Shown here piece by piece: positions 29,745 through 42,516 of a DNA stretch of 64,000 nt. Source of the DNA: Gordionus sp. m RMFG-2023 (Eukaryota > Nematomorpha > Gordioida > Chordodea > Parachordodidae); NCBI RefSeq assembly GCF_954871325.1, contig NC_088779.1, forward strand, positions 15,874,846-15,938,845, given 5' to 3'. Every line of letters starts with the position of its first letter. Position 1 is the stretch's first letter. The notes under the pieces were generated by a model that ran no database searches, was not told the DNA's origin, and saw only the letters and a list, made by a program, of their open reading frames with translations. A program made the translations under genes and the position numbers.

Positions 29745-31720
29745 CCTTATTAGTTATTTTCGACAAACACCCCCTGCGAAATTTTATTATATTAGGCTAC
29801 AAACATTATTCCTCGAACTACCAGTTTTAAGTAAATTACTTATCTGTCATGACTATTTTATACTCAAAAAGGTTCTGCAAATTCAATATTGTTTAAAAAT
29901 CTTTTGTGCTTTCACATTTAAAACTCTTTTAAAAAAATATGAACAAAACATTTTAAGTATGATGCATATTTAAAATTAAATTCGATTCTAACTCTTGGCT
30001 TCAGGCAACTCTTTCTTGCAAATCTAGACACTTAGGACTGAGATCTGCACCTCGTTTCTTTCATATCTATAAAATATCCGTTAAATACATCATTTCCCAA
30101 ATCATTTCAATTATGATGGTTTGATGGATGAAGTCATTACTGGCATCAATACCTTGCCAAAAACACCTCAACCAAATTCATAAAGCAAAAAGACTGGGAT
30201 CTAGGATTCGTATCTGAAACAATAAAATAAATACACTTATTGCTAAATTTTTCAGTAAGGCAAACCCATGTATTCTTGAACCCACGTTCAAAATCTATAA
30301 AAAATGCGCTGAAGGCAAAACTAGTCATATTTGTATCAGGCAAACCCTTAGTCTGAGATTTGACTTAAACTACCTTGTCCCCCTCTATTAATATACATGA
30401 CCCTCTTCTCAGGGCTAAGTCATTAAAATTCCAAAAATATTCTAAATTAATGAGTGCACTTCATCCCCATCGTAGCTACATCCTGCTCATTTGGGTAAGT
30501 TACTTTCTATTTTTTCTAAACATTTCATAAGGAAAAAACACATATCTTCCTTTTTTATAAACTATAACAAAACATTGTCACAATAATTCGGTCCAATTAT
30601 TTAATGTTAAAAAATTCTTGGCCCGAATTATAAATTTAGCATTCTCCTTTTTAATTTTTTTTATGCTTTTTTTTTAAATTTTAATATATTTGTTCCTTTT
30701 TTTAAATATTTTTCATGTGTTATTTTAATGTAAATTTTTAATATAATATTTTTTTTAAATTGAAAAAATATATAATAATTTAGAAAAAGTTATTGATGAA
30801 ACTTAATATCAGATATGATAAATAAGTTATTAAGTCATATATAAATCACTGATAATATACTATGGCTTTGAGACAGGAATTCTTTGCATTTTAATATCAT
30901 CCTGATAGATAAGAGATGAAAAAGAAAATGTTTGTTGGCTTAAAATTTTTCAAAATTTACATTATTTTGGTTTCGATTTCAGCCAAAGGAACTAAAGAGC
31001 TGTATCGAGGTAAAATTTTCTGGTTATAAAAAGATTCCGGCATAAGATAAGCCACGCTGATAATGTTAAATGAAGTAATGCTTTTATTAAATTCGAATTT
31101 TTGTGTTTTGGGAATTGGTAAAAGTATCTTGGTAGATGGATAATATAAAAATATTAATGGAGTTGGGAAATAAAATACATGTTGGGATTAACCATTACAA
31201 GTTTATTTAATATAGTTTGTAAGAAATGTTTTTGACATTCTGTAAAGGTAATTGTTAATGAAGGAGGGAGATGAAAGAAGGTATGAATGTATACATATAT
31301 GCAAAGTAAGAGTGAAAATAAGTTAGATGTTTTATTTTATTTGGTGGTGACCATGACCATAAATTTTTACTTTTGGCATGAATGATTTTTACTTCATTTA
31401 ACATAGGTCTATAATTTTTAAAAGAAAGATGAATTTGACTTAGATTTTTTGCTTATTTATTATATTATTATGGTTATAAACTTTTATCGTAAAGAAAAAA
31501 GAAGGAAATTTGAAATTTTAAGATAAAAGGAAAAGATTGAAAATAAAAAATGCAAATAAATATTTTAAAAAAATGGCAATAAAGAAAACAATGTTAAAAA
31601 ATAAAAGGTGAAAAGAACTGTTAAAAAAAAGAGTGAAAAAGAAACAATGATAAGAAAGTAAAAGAATTTAAAAAGGACAAACTGAACAAGGAAAGGATGT
31701 AACAGCAAGGAATCAAGATG
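29745..31720. other. Unassigned; short coding-like pieces with splice-like borders at 30403-30497 and 30983-31009
   Basis: No transposon family recognised. A less AT-rich stretch at 30000-30500 contains open pieces. 30403-30497 is preceded by CCCTCTTCTCAG and followed by GTAAGT. 30983-31009 is preceded by GGTTTCGATTTCAG and followed by GTAAAA, in the same phase. An open minus-strand frame also exists at 30146-30343. They may be exons of a host gene or decayed LINE. I recognise no protein family. Confidence 0.25.
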
Positions 31721-31737
31721 AGTACAAGGATGGGTAC

Positions 31738-31957
31738 TAGTGTTGTTAAACGTTTTAGTTTGAGCCGATTTTAAAAAATAGCTAACTCAATATTTTAGCC
31801 ATAAAAATATTACCTAAGCCTCAAGATTTCGATAATATATGTCTAGACCTTTTTTCTTTCTATAAAATCTTCAAGTTTGGAGTAATATTTTTTTGTATGA
31901 AATATTGAGTTAGCCTTTTTTAGAAATCGGCTCAAAATGAGCCGTTTAACAACACTA
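31738..31957. mobile_element. 220-bp hAT-like MITE (TAGTGTTGTTAAACG)
   Basis: Ends TAGTGTTGTTAAACG and CGTTTAACAACACTA with slight internal differences (GAGCCGATTTT / AAATCGGCTC) form near-perfect inverted repeats. Flanks are GTAC on both sides, which extends the palindrome, so a true 8-bp target duplication is not evident. Decayed relatives lie at 29280-29370, 33570-33665 and 55400-55480. Confidence 0.8.
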
Positions 31958-33569
31958 GTACTGACATGGGTGTAATAGTATGATAAATTGCAATAAACTA
32001 GGGATGAAGAGATTTGCGATAAGGACCAATCAGTAAACCGTTAATGATATGACTATAAATTAAGGATAACTCGTTATGCGATATAGGGTTGATTGTATAG
32101 TAAGGAAGAGAATATTAGTGAAAATGTGCAAAGAAACTTTTAGATATTAAAGTGTATTGTGTTTTTATAATGTATATATATTATTTTTATAGATATTTTT
32201 TATATTAAATTATGATAAAGGTAATTGTTAGGGACTGTGGGTATTTGCATTGATGCATATGTCACGTGCAAGGTATGTTAAAAATAGTAACCCAGAGAAG
32301 ATGATTTTGAAACTTAGATCTGGGTTATATGAAAAATGATATATAGCCATTAGTCAGAAAGGATTTCCCAAGGATTGTTTTATGAGAAGAAAGCCCATTT
32401 TTTAAAATTGTTATTAATAGGTCATATTATGTTATTACAAACCTTTAATCTTCATTAAAGGGGGAGATGTTGTAATTAAAGTTTTGTTTGTTATATATTT
32501 TGATTAATTATCAACATTATGTTAATAAATAAGGGATTAGATTTATGGATGTGTAGTTAATTCATTTGTTTAACAAGTAGAATATATTATATTTAGAATA
32601 GCTTCTCTTTGTCACCATATACAGGGGCGGACTGACCATAAGACCAAGTGAGCATTTTGCCCACGAGGCCGTAAGAAAATGTCGATTTTTGAGGTCGATG
32701 AGTAAAAAAAATGAAAAATAGAGACCAGATAGAAAAATGTAAAATTTATATTATTTATTTTTATCTATAAGTTGTGATTTTTTAAAATTGCTATGATAGG
32801 CACATAACCAGATGGGCATATTTAATAAAAGTTAAAGTTACCGTTATGAAACCGTCTACATCATCAATTCAAAGCTAACGTAATTTTATTTTTATTTGGA
32901 ACATGTAACAGTTAGAAAAAAATTCTTCGTTACATAATTTTAAGTAAGAATAAATGAAAATTGAAAAATGCTATAAAGAATTTTATTGATTCATATTTCC
33001 ATTTTTCTGTAAAATAAAAGGTAGTAAAGAAACGAAAGCTTATTTATTAATATTTTAATGTCTAATTTAGTAAAAATCAAAGATTTTCAATTTAAAGCAT
33101 TCATTTTGTCATGATTAATGCTTTTTTGTTTTATTTTGTTGTATCTGTATTTTTAATCTTCATTATATTTTTATTACGCGCAGGTTTGATAACATCGGCG
33201 CATTTGTTTGACATTGTAAGACTCAGAATGAGTCGTGTATTATTTTAGAGAATTATTTTTTACATACTTAATTATAAGATATTAAAAGGGCGTTTTTAAG
33301 CAGAATATGTACTATGATTTTTTTTATTTAAAATTTAATAAAAAATATTCGTAAAAATTGTGTAAAATGGATATTCTCAACGGCACAATGCAATACATTT
33401 GACAAAAGACTAATTTTTTAAATAAATTTTTCTCTCCTGTTTGGTCTATCAAATTTGAAAATCAAAATAAGGGCGATACGGGTAGCGTAATTTAAAAAAA
33501 CAGGCTGATTAAGATATAAGCCAAAATAATTAAATAAACCTGGATATTGCTCATTGATTTCAGAATTGG
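31958..33569. other. No gene recognised; hAT-type tip at 32622
   Basis: CAGGGGCGGACTGACCATAA at 32622 followed by AGTGAGCATTTTGCCCACGA is a typical hAT left end. No matching right end was found. The rest is AT-rich. Confidence 0.4.
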
Positions 33570-33665
33570 ACCTCTATTTGCTAAATCTCAAGGCTTAGAG
33601 TTTTTAGCTAAAATCTTATCGGACTGTTTTGAAAAATCTACCCAAATCTGGTTTTTAACAACACT
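33570..33665. mobile_element. Relic of the TAGTGTTG MITE family
   Basis: AAATCTCAAGGCTTAGAGTT and a terminal TTTTTAACAACACTA match the right half of the MITE at 31738-31957 with many changes. Confidence 0.5.
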
Positions 33666-34034
33666 ATTTTTTAACTTCTTAATTAAGTGCACAGATATGC
33701 ACAAGGCTAAATTTGCTATTTAAGAATTTTTTTGGCTGATATTTTTAGAATATCATTTTTAAGCATATATCAATATAATTTGAAAAAAATGAGAATTTTT
33801 ATCTACCAGAAAAATCTTGACAATTAATGAGTTTTTAGTTAAATATTAATTGTGCTGTTTTTAAAAATCGACCCCAATCGGGTTAATATGTAGTGTTATG
33901 AATAAATATTTATATCATTGGATAATGATGGATCGAGATACAGGATTCTTACAATTTATCTTTGTACTACAAACCAGAAATAGAAAAATATCATTTTTGT
34001 CGATTCTATTTTGTAGATTAATAAAATGTTAAAA

Positions 34035-34811
34035 TGAAAAAAGTAATAATAATGTTAATTTAGTTGAGGAATTCAAATATCTTGGAGTAAATCTAGACAA
34101 CAAAGGACATATAAAGAACGAAATAAAATCGATATTCTACAAATATTTTAACTATGGATAACAAGGGAAATATCAGTCAAAAGTAGACTACAGCTTTTCA
34201 ATTCGTTGATCATCCCCATTCTTCTATACGGAAGCGATATCTGGGATGTAAATAAAACTCAAACTAAAAAAATTCAAGTCTTTATCAATAGTTGCCTAAG
34301 ACTTATAAATGGATATATATATCCTAGAGTCATTACAAATATTAGTCTATGGAAACTATCCAAACACATTCCAGTCGCAGTACAGCTAAAGAAAAGAAGA
34401 ATTCAATTATTTGCGCATATTCTGAGAAATGCGGAAAATAATTTGGCCTATGAAGCTCTGGACTGGCTACCGATCTACAAAAACAAAAGATACTGTAATT
34501 ATAAAACATACTGGTTAAATAAAACTATATTGGACATTCTGAATTTGAACATAAGCCTAACTCAATTTACACATCTGAATAATAATAAAAGTTCAATCAA
34601 TAAACTTCTTAAAATGAAAACCAACTACCTTATAGATCGATATTTTTTCCTATGTATTCATTCAATCCCTCTAGGAGGTTTTAGAAATTTCATTCTCCTC
34701 TTTACCATTTTCAAGCTCATTCCAAAATTTTTTCTACATAACCTTTATATTCCTAAACCTAATACTGTACACTCATTGGATGGTTATTCGATTTATTATT
34801 GCTCAACGTAA
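34035..34811 (+). pseudogene. LINE reverse transcriptase, C-terminal fragment
   Basis: Begins with VEEFKYLGVNLDNKG (about 34057-34105), which is the post-catalytic RT block. It continues after frame changes into the open frame at 34206: ILLYGSDIWDVNK, FINSCLRLINGY, KKRRIQLFAHILR (the GHvLRR-like thumb motif), YEALDWLP. The YxDD catalytic block and endonuclease are missing, the usual 5' truncation of a LINE copy. The open frame ends at 34811. It differs from the LINE at 50228 (there LYSSETW... EMRMLRMIAG), so it is a separate family. Confidence 0.8.
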
Positions 34812-35330
34812 GTTTTCTTTAACCTTAGTTTTAGCATACTACTCTAACATTATGTTTTTATTTAAGCTGAGTTATTATTTATTTCTCAATATTATTTCAA
34901 ATAAAGCCAATATTATCCTTCCATAATCTAGTTTTATTTTAATCGGGCATGGGCTTTTTATTTACGATAGATGAATATTATAATCATTTCTTATTTCTAG
35001 GTTATTATTTCTAGGTTTCTCACAATGCAAATTGAAAGTAAAATTAACATAGCCAATATAGCCCCTCCATAAATAAACTTTTATTTAATCGGGCATGGGC
35101 CTTTTGACCTCTCCTTTTACTTTCCCATGGGCGTTTAAGTAAGGAACTTTGCCTCTTGCGCGCAAAGGTAACTGCGGCCTGCCCAAAAAACGTGGATGGT
35201 TTTCTCTTATTTAGTTAAATATTTCCCCTTTTTATCCCAGTTAGATGGGCTCTTATAAGAGAACGGAGCGTTGCTCTGTATATATATATCTTTGATATAT
35301 ATATGACATCTTAGGGCTAGTGCGCTTAAT
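34812..35330 (+). other. Probable LINE 3' untranslated region
   Basis: Follows the RT fragment. Contains two copies of TTTAATCGGGCATGGGC about 150 bp apart (near 34940 and 35088) and a GC-richer end (CGGAGCGTTGCTCTGTATAT) leading into a TATATATC-type tail near 35280-35310, which may be the 3' end. Confidence 0.5.
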
Positions 35331-36331
35331 ATCACGTATCACGTAAATGAAATTTTAAATAATCTGTTTTTCACAATCTATAGTACAAAATTTGTTTTCA
35401 CCAGAATACTATCATCATCCACCTATGCTGAAAGTCAATGACTCTCATTGTTTAAGAAAATAAAAAACAATAAATAACTCAATGAAAAGATTTGAAATTG
35501 ATAAAAAATCTTATTTGCAGTTCTAATGGATTCTCTTATTTTCTCTTAACCAATACAATCAGATATTCTATTTTAACTATTATATATATTTATATTTATA
35601 TTTAAAAATCATTTTTATTTAAAAGACGTAAAAAGGTTTTAAAAGTAACAAAAAGCAAATGTTACTTTAAGTTACACAAAATATAATGGTTAAGGAATCT
35701 CTTAGTTATACTTTTCAAAGGAGAGATATGTTATATAGCGCAGCTATATGTAATCTTTTGCCCAACTCTCCACACAACTTATTTTTTGCCAACATATTAG
35801 TAAATTGTGAAAGAACATCTAATAAATTTAAAATTATAAAAATAGGCTGAGGGCAAATATGGACCCTATTAATTGGAGGCATATTAATTTCCCAGTTGAA
35901 AAAAAATAGGAAAATAGAACTCGAATATATGTTTATTTGCTCCAAAGTTGAAAGTTAATGCGAGATTTATTAGTTTAAAAATTATAAAATATTCGTTTAA
36001 TTCATTATTTAAATTCTATTTGAAAAACTATATATGCAATATGCTTAATTTTATGTGTATACAATAAGTCTTATACTCGGTGCAACGTGATGTATTAAGT
36101 AAATTTTATAAATCAATAAGTTGTTATTTTATATTTGCGTGTTAGTGTTATATATATTTTATAATATGAAAGATTGTATAAATGTGTATTTATATGTTCA
36201 ATTAGTATTTAATATGTGCAATTCATAAAATGAAATATGAGATTCTCATTTCATATAAGTTATTTTGAAATAATGTGATAACTGTAATATTGTGTTTAAT
36301 TCAATCGTTATAAATATTTTTATCAAAAAAT
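35331..36331. other. No gene recognised
   Basis: AT-rich. It could include a decayed LTR of the Ty3/gypsy relic that follows, but no second copy was found to prove it. Confidence 0.3.
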
Positions 36332-36880
36332 ATGAAAAATAATAAAAAAAATTTTAAAGATTGTTCGAATAATTTTCTACATCGCAATAATTTTTATACT
36401 TTAAAAAGAGGCAATAAAACTATTATCGATTTTTCAATCAAATTGAAAAGTATTTGCTCTTTATGTAATTTTAAATCGCCGATTGATAAACTCTTAAGAG
36501 ATTTTCATCTTAAAAGTATAGTTGCCTGAGCTGGACAAAGAACTTCGGTCAAAATATACCAAAGAATATATTACTTTTGAAGTTACTGTGCGTTTAGCGA
36601 TCGCGCTGTCTTCATTGGAGAAGGATGCCCTGGCAGAAGTTAATAAAATAATTTAACATAAACCTACGCAAGGTTCCAAAATACATATTTTAGAAATAAT
36701 AATTATAATAACGTTAATAAATTCAATAATAATAATAATTTTAATGTTAACAAATTCAACCATAATAATTATATTAATTATATATCAATTTATATGCTTT
36801 GGGTGCGGAAAAGCAAACCACATTGCGAAAGAGTGTAGAACGCATGCTATACAAATGATTTTACGATGAATTGTTTCAAA
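36332..36880 (+). pseudogene. Ty3/gypsy Gag relic
   Basis: The open frame 36332-36529 (KNNKKNFKDCSNNFLHRNNF, then NKTIIDFSIKLKSIC) resembles the end of a retrotransposon capsid region with its spaced polar helices. After frame changes, an Asn-rich stretch leads to a single zinc knuckle CFGCGKANHIAKEC at about 36798-36840. All parts are out of frame with each other. It precedes the RT relic at 36930, as expected for gag-pol order. Confidence 0.65.
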
Positions 36881-36929
36881 ATTTCCGCAAGTTTTTAAAA
36901 AAAATTAGGAAAAATAAAATTACAGGAAG

Positions 36930-37640
36930 CCGTCCTCAAGATACAACCAAACACAGTGCCAATTGTGCTACCGTCTAGAAGAATTCCATTTCCTTTGCGT
37001 TGATCCGAATTTGGACAGACTTTTAGGCGAAGGCGTTATCGAGAAGGTGGATCTAAAACTCCAATTACTTGGGCTACGCCGACAGTTAATATCTTAAAGA
37101 AATCAGGTGCCGTGCGGATATGCGGAAATTTTCGTTTAACAATAAACAAATATTTAGCTATGCATAACGACTTACTACCAACTTTCGTCGACCTTACAAA
37201 TAGGATCGCGGGTGATAAAATATTTTCAAAGATAGATTTAAGAGATGCTTTTTTACAATTCAGAGTGAGTTCAGTATGTAGGGACATTTTAGTAATTTCG
37301 ACTCATGTCAGTTATTACCGATACCAAAGAATTTTTTGGGTTGGCTAGCGCTCCGATAATATTTCAACCCATTATGCAAAACCATTTAAAGGAAATTCCT
37401 ATGGTTATTGTATTTTTAGACTAAGTAATTATTGCAGGCGAGAATAATTTTGATCATATAGTTAATCTAGAAAAAGTATTAAGAAGATTTGATAAGGCTG
37501 GACTGAAACGACGACCGATAAAATTAAAATTCGAGAGGAGTCAGGTACTTATTTAGGTCATGTTATTGACGAATTTGGAATTCACCCTATAGAAGGAGAA
37601 TAATGCCATAAAAAATTATAAAACACCGTCTAATGTTAAA
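36930..37640 (+). pseudogene. Ty3/gypsy reverse transcriptase relic
   Basis: RICGNFRLTINKYLAMHNDL (about 37114) is followed by KIFSKIDLRDAFLQFRV (first catalytic Asp). The palm motif is degraded (VIVFLD followed by a stop near 37420) and YLGHVIDEFGIHP remains near 37550. Several frameshifts and stops. No protease domain could be read between the knuckle and the RT. A different family from the LTR element at 19150, by sequence. Confidence 0.8.
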
Positions 37641-37809
37641 GAATTACGTTAGTTTCTTTGGAATGGTGAATTACCATGAGTCGTAAAAAAATTTACATTC
37701 TATTTGTGCACCTTTACACCGAATAACTAGTAAAAATGTGAGTTGGTTTAGGTCAACTAAAGAAAATGTAATATTTAATAGAGTTAAAAAAATATGATCA
37801 TAAGAAGAT

Positions 37810-38220
37810 ACAATAATTCCTTATTCAGCCGATATTCCTGTCGTGATTTCTTGTGACGCTTCCGAAGATGGTCTACTAGCTATTATTACCCACCGATTTC
37901 TTATCGGCCAGGAGAAACCGATTGTTACGCATCGAGGACACTTTCGGGCGGCTGAAACGAATTATGCCACCATTGATTGTGAGGCTATGGTATATGTTTA
38001 CTATCGAGAAGTTTCATCAATATATTTATGGAAGACATTTTATTTTGGTTACAGATCATACACCTTTAAAATATATCTTAGGTGAAAAAGAGACCTAAAT
38101 AAAATAACAAATAACCGTTTAATACGGTGGGGAATGAAGTAAATTATGACTATGAGATAATTCCTAGGCCGGGTAATCAAAATAGATGCGACACGCTCTG
38201 TCCCATTTGGGGATAGAGAG
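37810..38220 (+). pseudogene. Ty3/gypsy RNase H relic
   Basis: VVISCDASEDGLLAIITHRF (about 37838-37900) has the first Asp; ETNYATIDCEAM has the catalytic Glu. YHFILVTDHTPLKYIL-like text is split between frames near 38030-38080. The end CNQNRCDTLC near 38180 resembles the N.vADaLSR motif. Followed by a GC-rich inserted piece (38540-38655). Confidence 0.75.
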
Positions 38221-38659
38221 AAAAAAAATTAATGAAGTTAAAATGAAATTAGAGAATAAAAATTAATTTAATAGAAGATTTATCGTTCATTCGAAGTAAA
38301 GTCGTAAGTGAAACGATCAATGATAGAAATCTGAAAGGGATCATTAAATTAATTTAAGATCATTGGCATATTGATAATATAAATAATTATTTGGAATGAT
38401 TTGGCTGAGCGTTATATACGTTTATATTGCATTTTTTTTCTTCTAATAATAATAAATGTCAGTTTTGCAAAAAAGTGATTCCCTAAGTACGCTTAAATAT
38501 TGTTTATTTATTCATTTAAAACAATAAATTAAATTTTTGGATATGGGCTTGGGCAAAATTTTTGAAACTTATGATGAACTTGGGTTTGAATATTTTATTA
38601 AATATGGAATGGGCCTGCAAATATTTTTACCTGACCTGGGCTGGAGGCTGATGAATAAA

Positions 38660-38910
38660 TCAAGGCCAGTGAAGGTGGAAGGAGAGGTGGGACTCCGGAC
38701 CAGTTAGATTTAGCGAATGTTTCAATTACCTATCGAAATACTCTAAATGCAACTACCGGTAAATCCTATGCCGAAATGATGTTTGGAAGGCCGCTCAGAA
38801 CGACGTTAGATCAATGGAAATTATCTAAGAGGGAAAGGATTGAAAACATATTATGGAAACAAACTAAAGATAGGAACGTTGAGCCCCGTGAATTTGAAGA
38901 GAGCGTTTAA
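38660..38910 (+). pseudogene. Ty3/gypsy integrase C-terminal relic
   Basis: SITYRNTLNATTGKSYAEMM followed by FGRPLRTTLDQW is the well-known block after the catalytic Glu of gypsy integrases (YR.TpH.TTG.sP.elmfGR..Rt.ld). The catalytic core before it is missing or replaced by the GC-rich insertion at 38540-38655. A stop interrupts the tail near 38910. No 3' LTR was identified. Confidence 0.8.
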
Positions 38911-39309
38911 CGGAAAAGTGCCATATTGTATGATGTTGAGTCTGAGGGTATTGTAAAAAACAAGCATTTTGAGTTTGAGGGTATTGTAATAAACAAGCAT
39001 TTTGACCAACTGAGGAATACTCATGTACAAACTAAGGAAATACTCATAACAATCTGAGGATTTGGACAATGCAAAACATAATGGAAATACAACTCTTAGA
39101 AAAAGTTTCGAAATCCCTATTAAGTTATCATTATGAATTCAATTTGTAGTGGGGAGAACTGTAATGTATTAATATAAATATAAATTTGGTTCTAAGCTAC
39201 AATTTATTGTAATAGATTAAATAGATAAACGATTTTGTAAAAGAATATATGGATATATATTTTCTTATTGCAAACATATAATATATTTTATAATTAAATA
39301 ATTTTTTAT
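38911..39309. other. No gene recognised
   Basis: AT-rich. A 36-bp near-duplicate with TTGAGTTTGAGGGTATTGTA sits at 38935-39000. Confidence 0.4.
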
Positions 39310-39421
39310 CAAACACTTCAATTTTAAACTTTTATTTTATTTATTTTAAATATGGGTTCATAGATTTTTCACTAAACCCAAACCCGAACTCATTTTTTTA
39401 GAAGGAGGGTTCTCGTCCCTG
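39310..39421. mobile_element. hAT right terminus, same family as 1-1616
   Basis: AAACCCGAACTC, GAAGGAGGGTTCTCGTCCCTG mirrors the end at 1616 (GAAGGGTTCACATCCCTG). The left part of the element is not recognisable. Confidence 0.6.
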
Positions 39422-39879
39422 TTATATTTATCAACAAATAAACATATGATATAATTTAATTTTTATATATTATTATATTATGAAATGAAATATGATTATT
39501 TTATATTATGAAATGGATTTCTTTTATTTGATGTTTTTTTAATAAAAAATTATAACTATTGTATAAATTTTTTTTACAATTTATTAGTTATTTTCTCAAG
39601 CCCAAAAATTTTAAGCAAAAATATTTTTTAAAGTTCAAAAAGATTTTTGAACATATTTTGATTTGATAAATATTTTAAATCTTCTTTGTAAAAAAATCTT
39701 TTTTGAGGATTTCTTTTGTTAATTTTATAAATAAGCAATCTTTTATGGTTTTTTTATCATTTTTGTAAAATTATCTATTTTTTAAGTATAATAAAAGAGG
39801 TGGTTTTTCAAAATAATTTGTTTTTAAAATATTTATATTAAACACTTTTATGTTATTTTATATGATCTTTTAAAAATAA
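39422..39879. other. No gene recognised
   Basis: AT-rich. Repeats similar to the following array may already start here. Confidence 0.3.
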
Positions 39880-41068
39880 TATTTTATTGTAACATTTGTC
39901 ATATTCGTTATTTTTTGAAATTTTTTGACACAAAGGAGTAAAAATATCATTTATATTGTAAAGATGTTAAATTATAAATTCAATAAGATGTTCTTTGAAA
40001 AAATGATAATTATCATAATAGGTATTTTTAAACATCTTTTTTTTGACGCCAAAATATGTATTATTAACATGTTAAATTAAAATTTAAATTAAGAAGTACC
40101 ATACAAAAGTGACAATTTTCATAATCTTTAGATTTTAAATTTTTTTTAACGTAAATGGGCTATTAGTATTGATAACATGTTTATGTAGAAACAAGATTTT
40201 TTTTACCTAAAAATAAAATAGAAGAAAATTAAAATTTAATACAAATTCTAATTTCTTTATTAAATTATAAATAAATTAATCAATTATAAATTAACATAAA
40301 AGAAAAAATTAACATAATTAAGAAAGATAATATAAGAAAAAGTAAAAATTTTTAGAAATTATTTGTGAAAAATAAAAAGTGAACAACTCCAATTGGTAAA
40401 CACTTAAAGTATGAAAAATCTACAATTATCACACGTTTTCATCTCATTTACATAGACTGGGATATAAATAATAACTTAATAATTTTAATAAAACATTATA
40501 TTTGTTTAAATATTATCATAATTTGAATAATGCATTTTTTTTAACGCAATAATACAACAGTTTAAATAAAACTTCAGTGAAGATGTACCCTAGAATAGTG
40601 ATTTTAAAATTTTTTGACGCAAATGGGTAAAAATATAGATTGTGAACATGTTAAATTAAAATTTTATGAATACCATAGAAAAGTGACAAATGTCATATTT
40701 ATTTTTAAAGTTTTTTGAATTTTTTTGAAGAAAATGGGTTAAAATAAGTATTGTTAGCATTTTTAAATAAACAGTGAAGATGTAATCGTTTATTTTAAAG
40801 TTTTTGGATTTTATTGAGAAACATCTTAAATTAAAATTTCATGAAGATGTATTATAGAAGTGACAATTGTCATAATCGTATTTTCAAAGTTTTGCAATAT
40901 TTTTTTGAGAAATCATTCAAATAATGATATTTTGTTTAAATTTAATTGAATAATTAATAAAAGTGCCAATTAAAACAATCTTGGTTCTTTAACTTCTTAT
41001 ATTTTTTGAGAAATGTGTTGGTACCATTTGTCGAAAGAAAAAAACAAATGGAAATTTTCGGTAATAGG

Positions 41069-41150
41069 AAAAAAAACCCCCGGAAAAAAAACCCCCGGAA
41101 AAAAAATCCCAGGAAAAAAAACCACCAGAAAAAAAACCCCATGGAAAAAA
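41069..41150 (+). repeat. ~15-16-bp array GGAAAAAAAACCCCC (left)
   Basis: Five to six units of GGAAAAAAAACCCCC with changes (ATCCCA, ACCACCA). The frames it opens (KKNPRKKNPRK and so on) are artefacts of the repeat. It pairs with the inverted array at 42418. Confidence 0.9.
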
Positions 41151-41351
41151 AATCGTTATTTTTTAAAAAAAATTTCTTGTCAATTTTTCTTAAATTTTTT
41201 TCTCAATTTATTATTTTCTTCCCATTTTTGCTTTAAGTCATTGTTAATCTTTATTTTTCTGACCTTTTCTCAATTTTTTTCTCCTCAATTTTTACTTAAT
41301 TTTTTTAGTATAACCTAGCAATAATTAATTGATAAATAATTTTATAAGCGA

Positions 41352-42105
41352 ATGCCACAATCATTAACAGCTATTAAACTCCAAAAAAACACAAATATTT
41401 ACGAAAAAATATTCGAAGTAATAATGTCTAAATGTCAAGAACGGGATTTATTTCCTGATCCATTTTATATATACATGGATTTCGAAAAGTCTGCTATTAG
41501 CGAGATTAAAACTGTCATTGGTATAATTATTAATATGTTAAATTATTTATATTTATTTTCCCAATTAGAGGATCACATCGTAATCAGAGGATGCTTTTAC
41601 CATTTGCAAAGTACCCATAGAAAAATTCAAAAGCTAGGAACGCCAATACAGAACCGATGAAGCCCTAAGCGTCTTTTGTGGCATTATGGACGGCTTAGCA
41701 TTTGTGCCTTTATGTGATATGGGCATTGCAATGGCATTCCTTATATCGGTTACTCCGAGCAATGGTAAGGATATTCCTGAATATTTCGATAACAATACAT
41801 CAATGGAGTATCAAGGGAGGTCACAAGAAGCAATTCTCAATCTCAGACAGGTCGAATTGAGCCTCGATTTCCTCCAGAAACTTGAATCAGAGCACTCTAT
41901 CCAACGAATAACTCATAAATAATCAATGCGAAGGTTCGAATCATCGTTTTTCTAATCTAGTTGAGAATAAACACCCATCAATCTGGGTATTGATTAAAAA
42001 AATGAAATGCGAGGTGGCTGCCGATGAAACCAAACTTGAACGATGGCGTGTAGTTAGTTGGACACTGAAAAATAAATCGCAGTGCTTAAACAAGAAAAAA
42101 TGCTG
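41352..42105 (+). pseudogene. MULE transposase relic
   Basis: Blocks match the MULE transposase domain: DPFYIYMDFEKSAISEIKTV (the second catalytic Asp), IVIRGCFYHLQSTHRKIQKL (the GCxFHl motif) and a following LG. After TGA and a frame change come GLAFVPLCDMGIAMAFL and YFDNN. In another frame, NNQCEGSNHRFSNLVENKHP with SIWVLIKKMK contains the expected catalytic Glu in QCEG. The part before the second Asp, including the first catalytic Asp and DNA-binding domain, is missing. It is of a different MULE lineage from the one at 18647 (there the NNCESINH block). Confidence 0.8.
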
Positions 42106-42417
42106 ATATTCAAATAGGTACTGGGAAAAAAAATATCCCAGTAAAATAACCCATGTTACTTATTTTCATAAAAATTTTTGCTATAGTAATAAATACAATA
42201 TCCATCCTTAATTACTATAATAAGTAGACTAAATTTGACAAAATTTGCAATAAGATCTATTTATTTTATTGATAAATCATTATTATGTATATAATTTATT
42301 ATTAAGTTATATTTTTATAATATTTTTTCTAAAATACTAATTTGTCTAAACCTTGTATAAATCCAAATAAAAATATACCGATATTATTAGATCTTAAGTA
42401 AATTCGAAAAAAAATTT

Positions 42418-42516
42418 CGGGGTTTTTTTCCTGAGTTTTTTTTCCAGGGGTTTATTTTCCGGGGGTTTTTTTCCTGGGGGTTTATTTTCCGGGGGTTTTT
42501 TTCCGGGATTCGAAAA
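42418..42516 (-). repeat. ~16-bp array (right), inverted
   Basis: TTTTTTCCGGGGGTTTATTT-type units, the reverse complement of the left array; just outside, TTCGAAAATTTC pairs with GAAATTTTCG at the left. Together they are inverted ends of a MULE of about 1.5 kb. Confidence 0.85.

Noticed and set aside
30146-30343. Minus-strand ORF with AFFIDFERGF as an RT fragment
   Set aside because: Only a weak likeness to the RT Asp block and no neighbouring RT motifs on that strand.
32622-32720. Complete hAT element starting CAGGGGCGGACTGACC
   Set aside because: No inverted partner or target duplication found, so only the tip is mentioned.
41006-41318. Two overlapping ORFs with KKNPRKKNPRK and KKTPGKKTPGK repeats
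   Set aside because: They are produced by the GGAAAAAAAACCCCC array in two frames. No start context or other coding sign; the same array is inverted at 42418.
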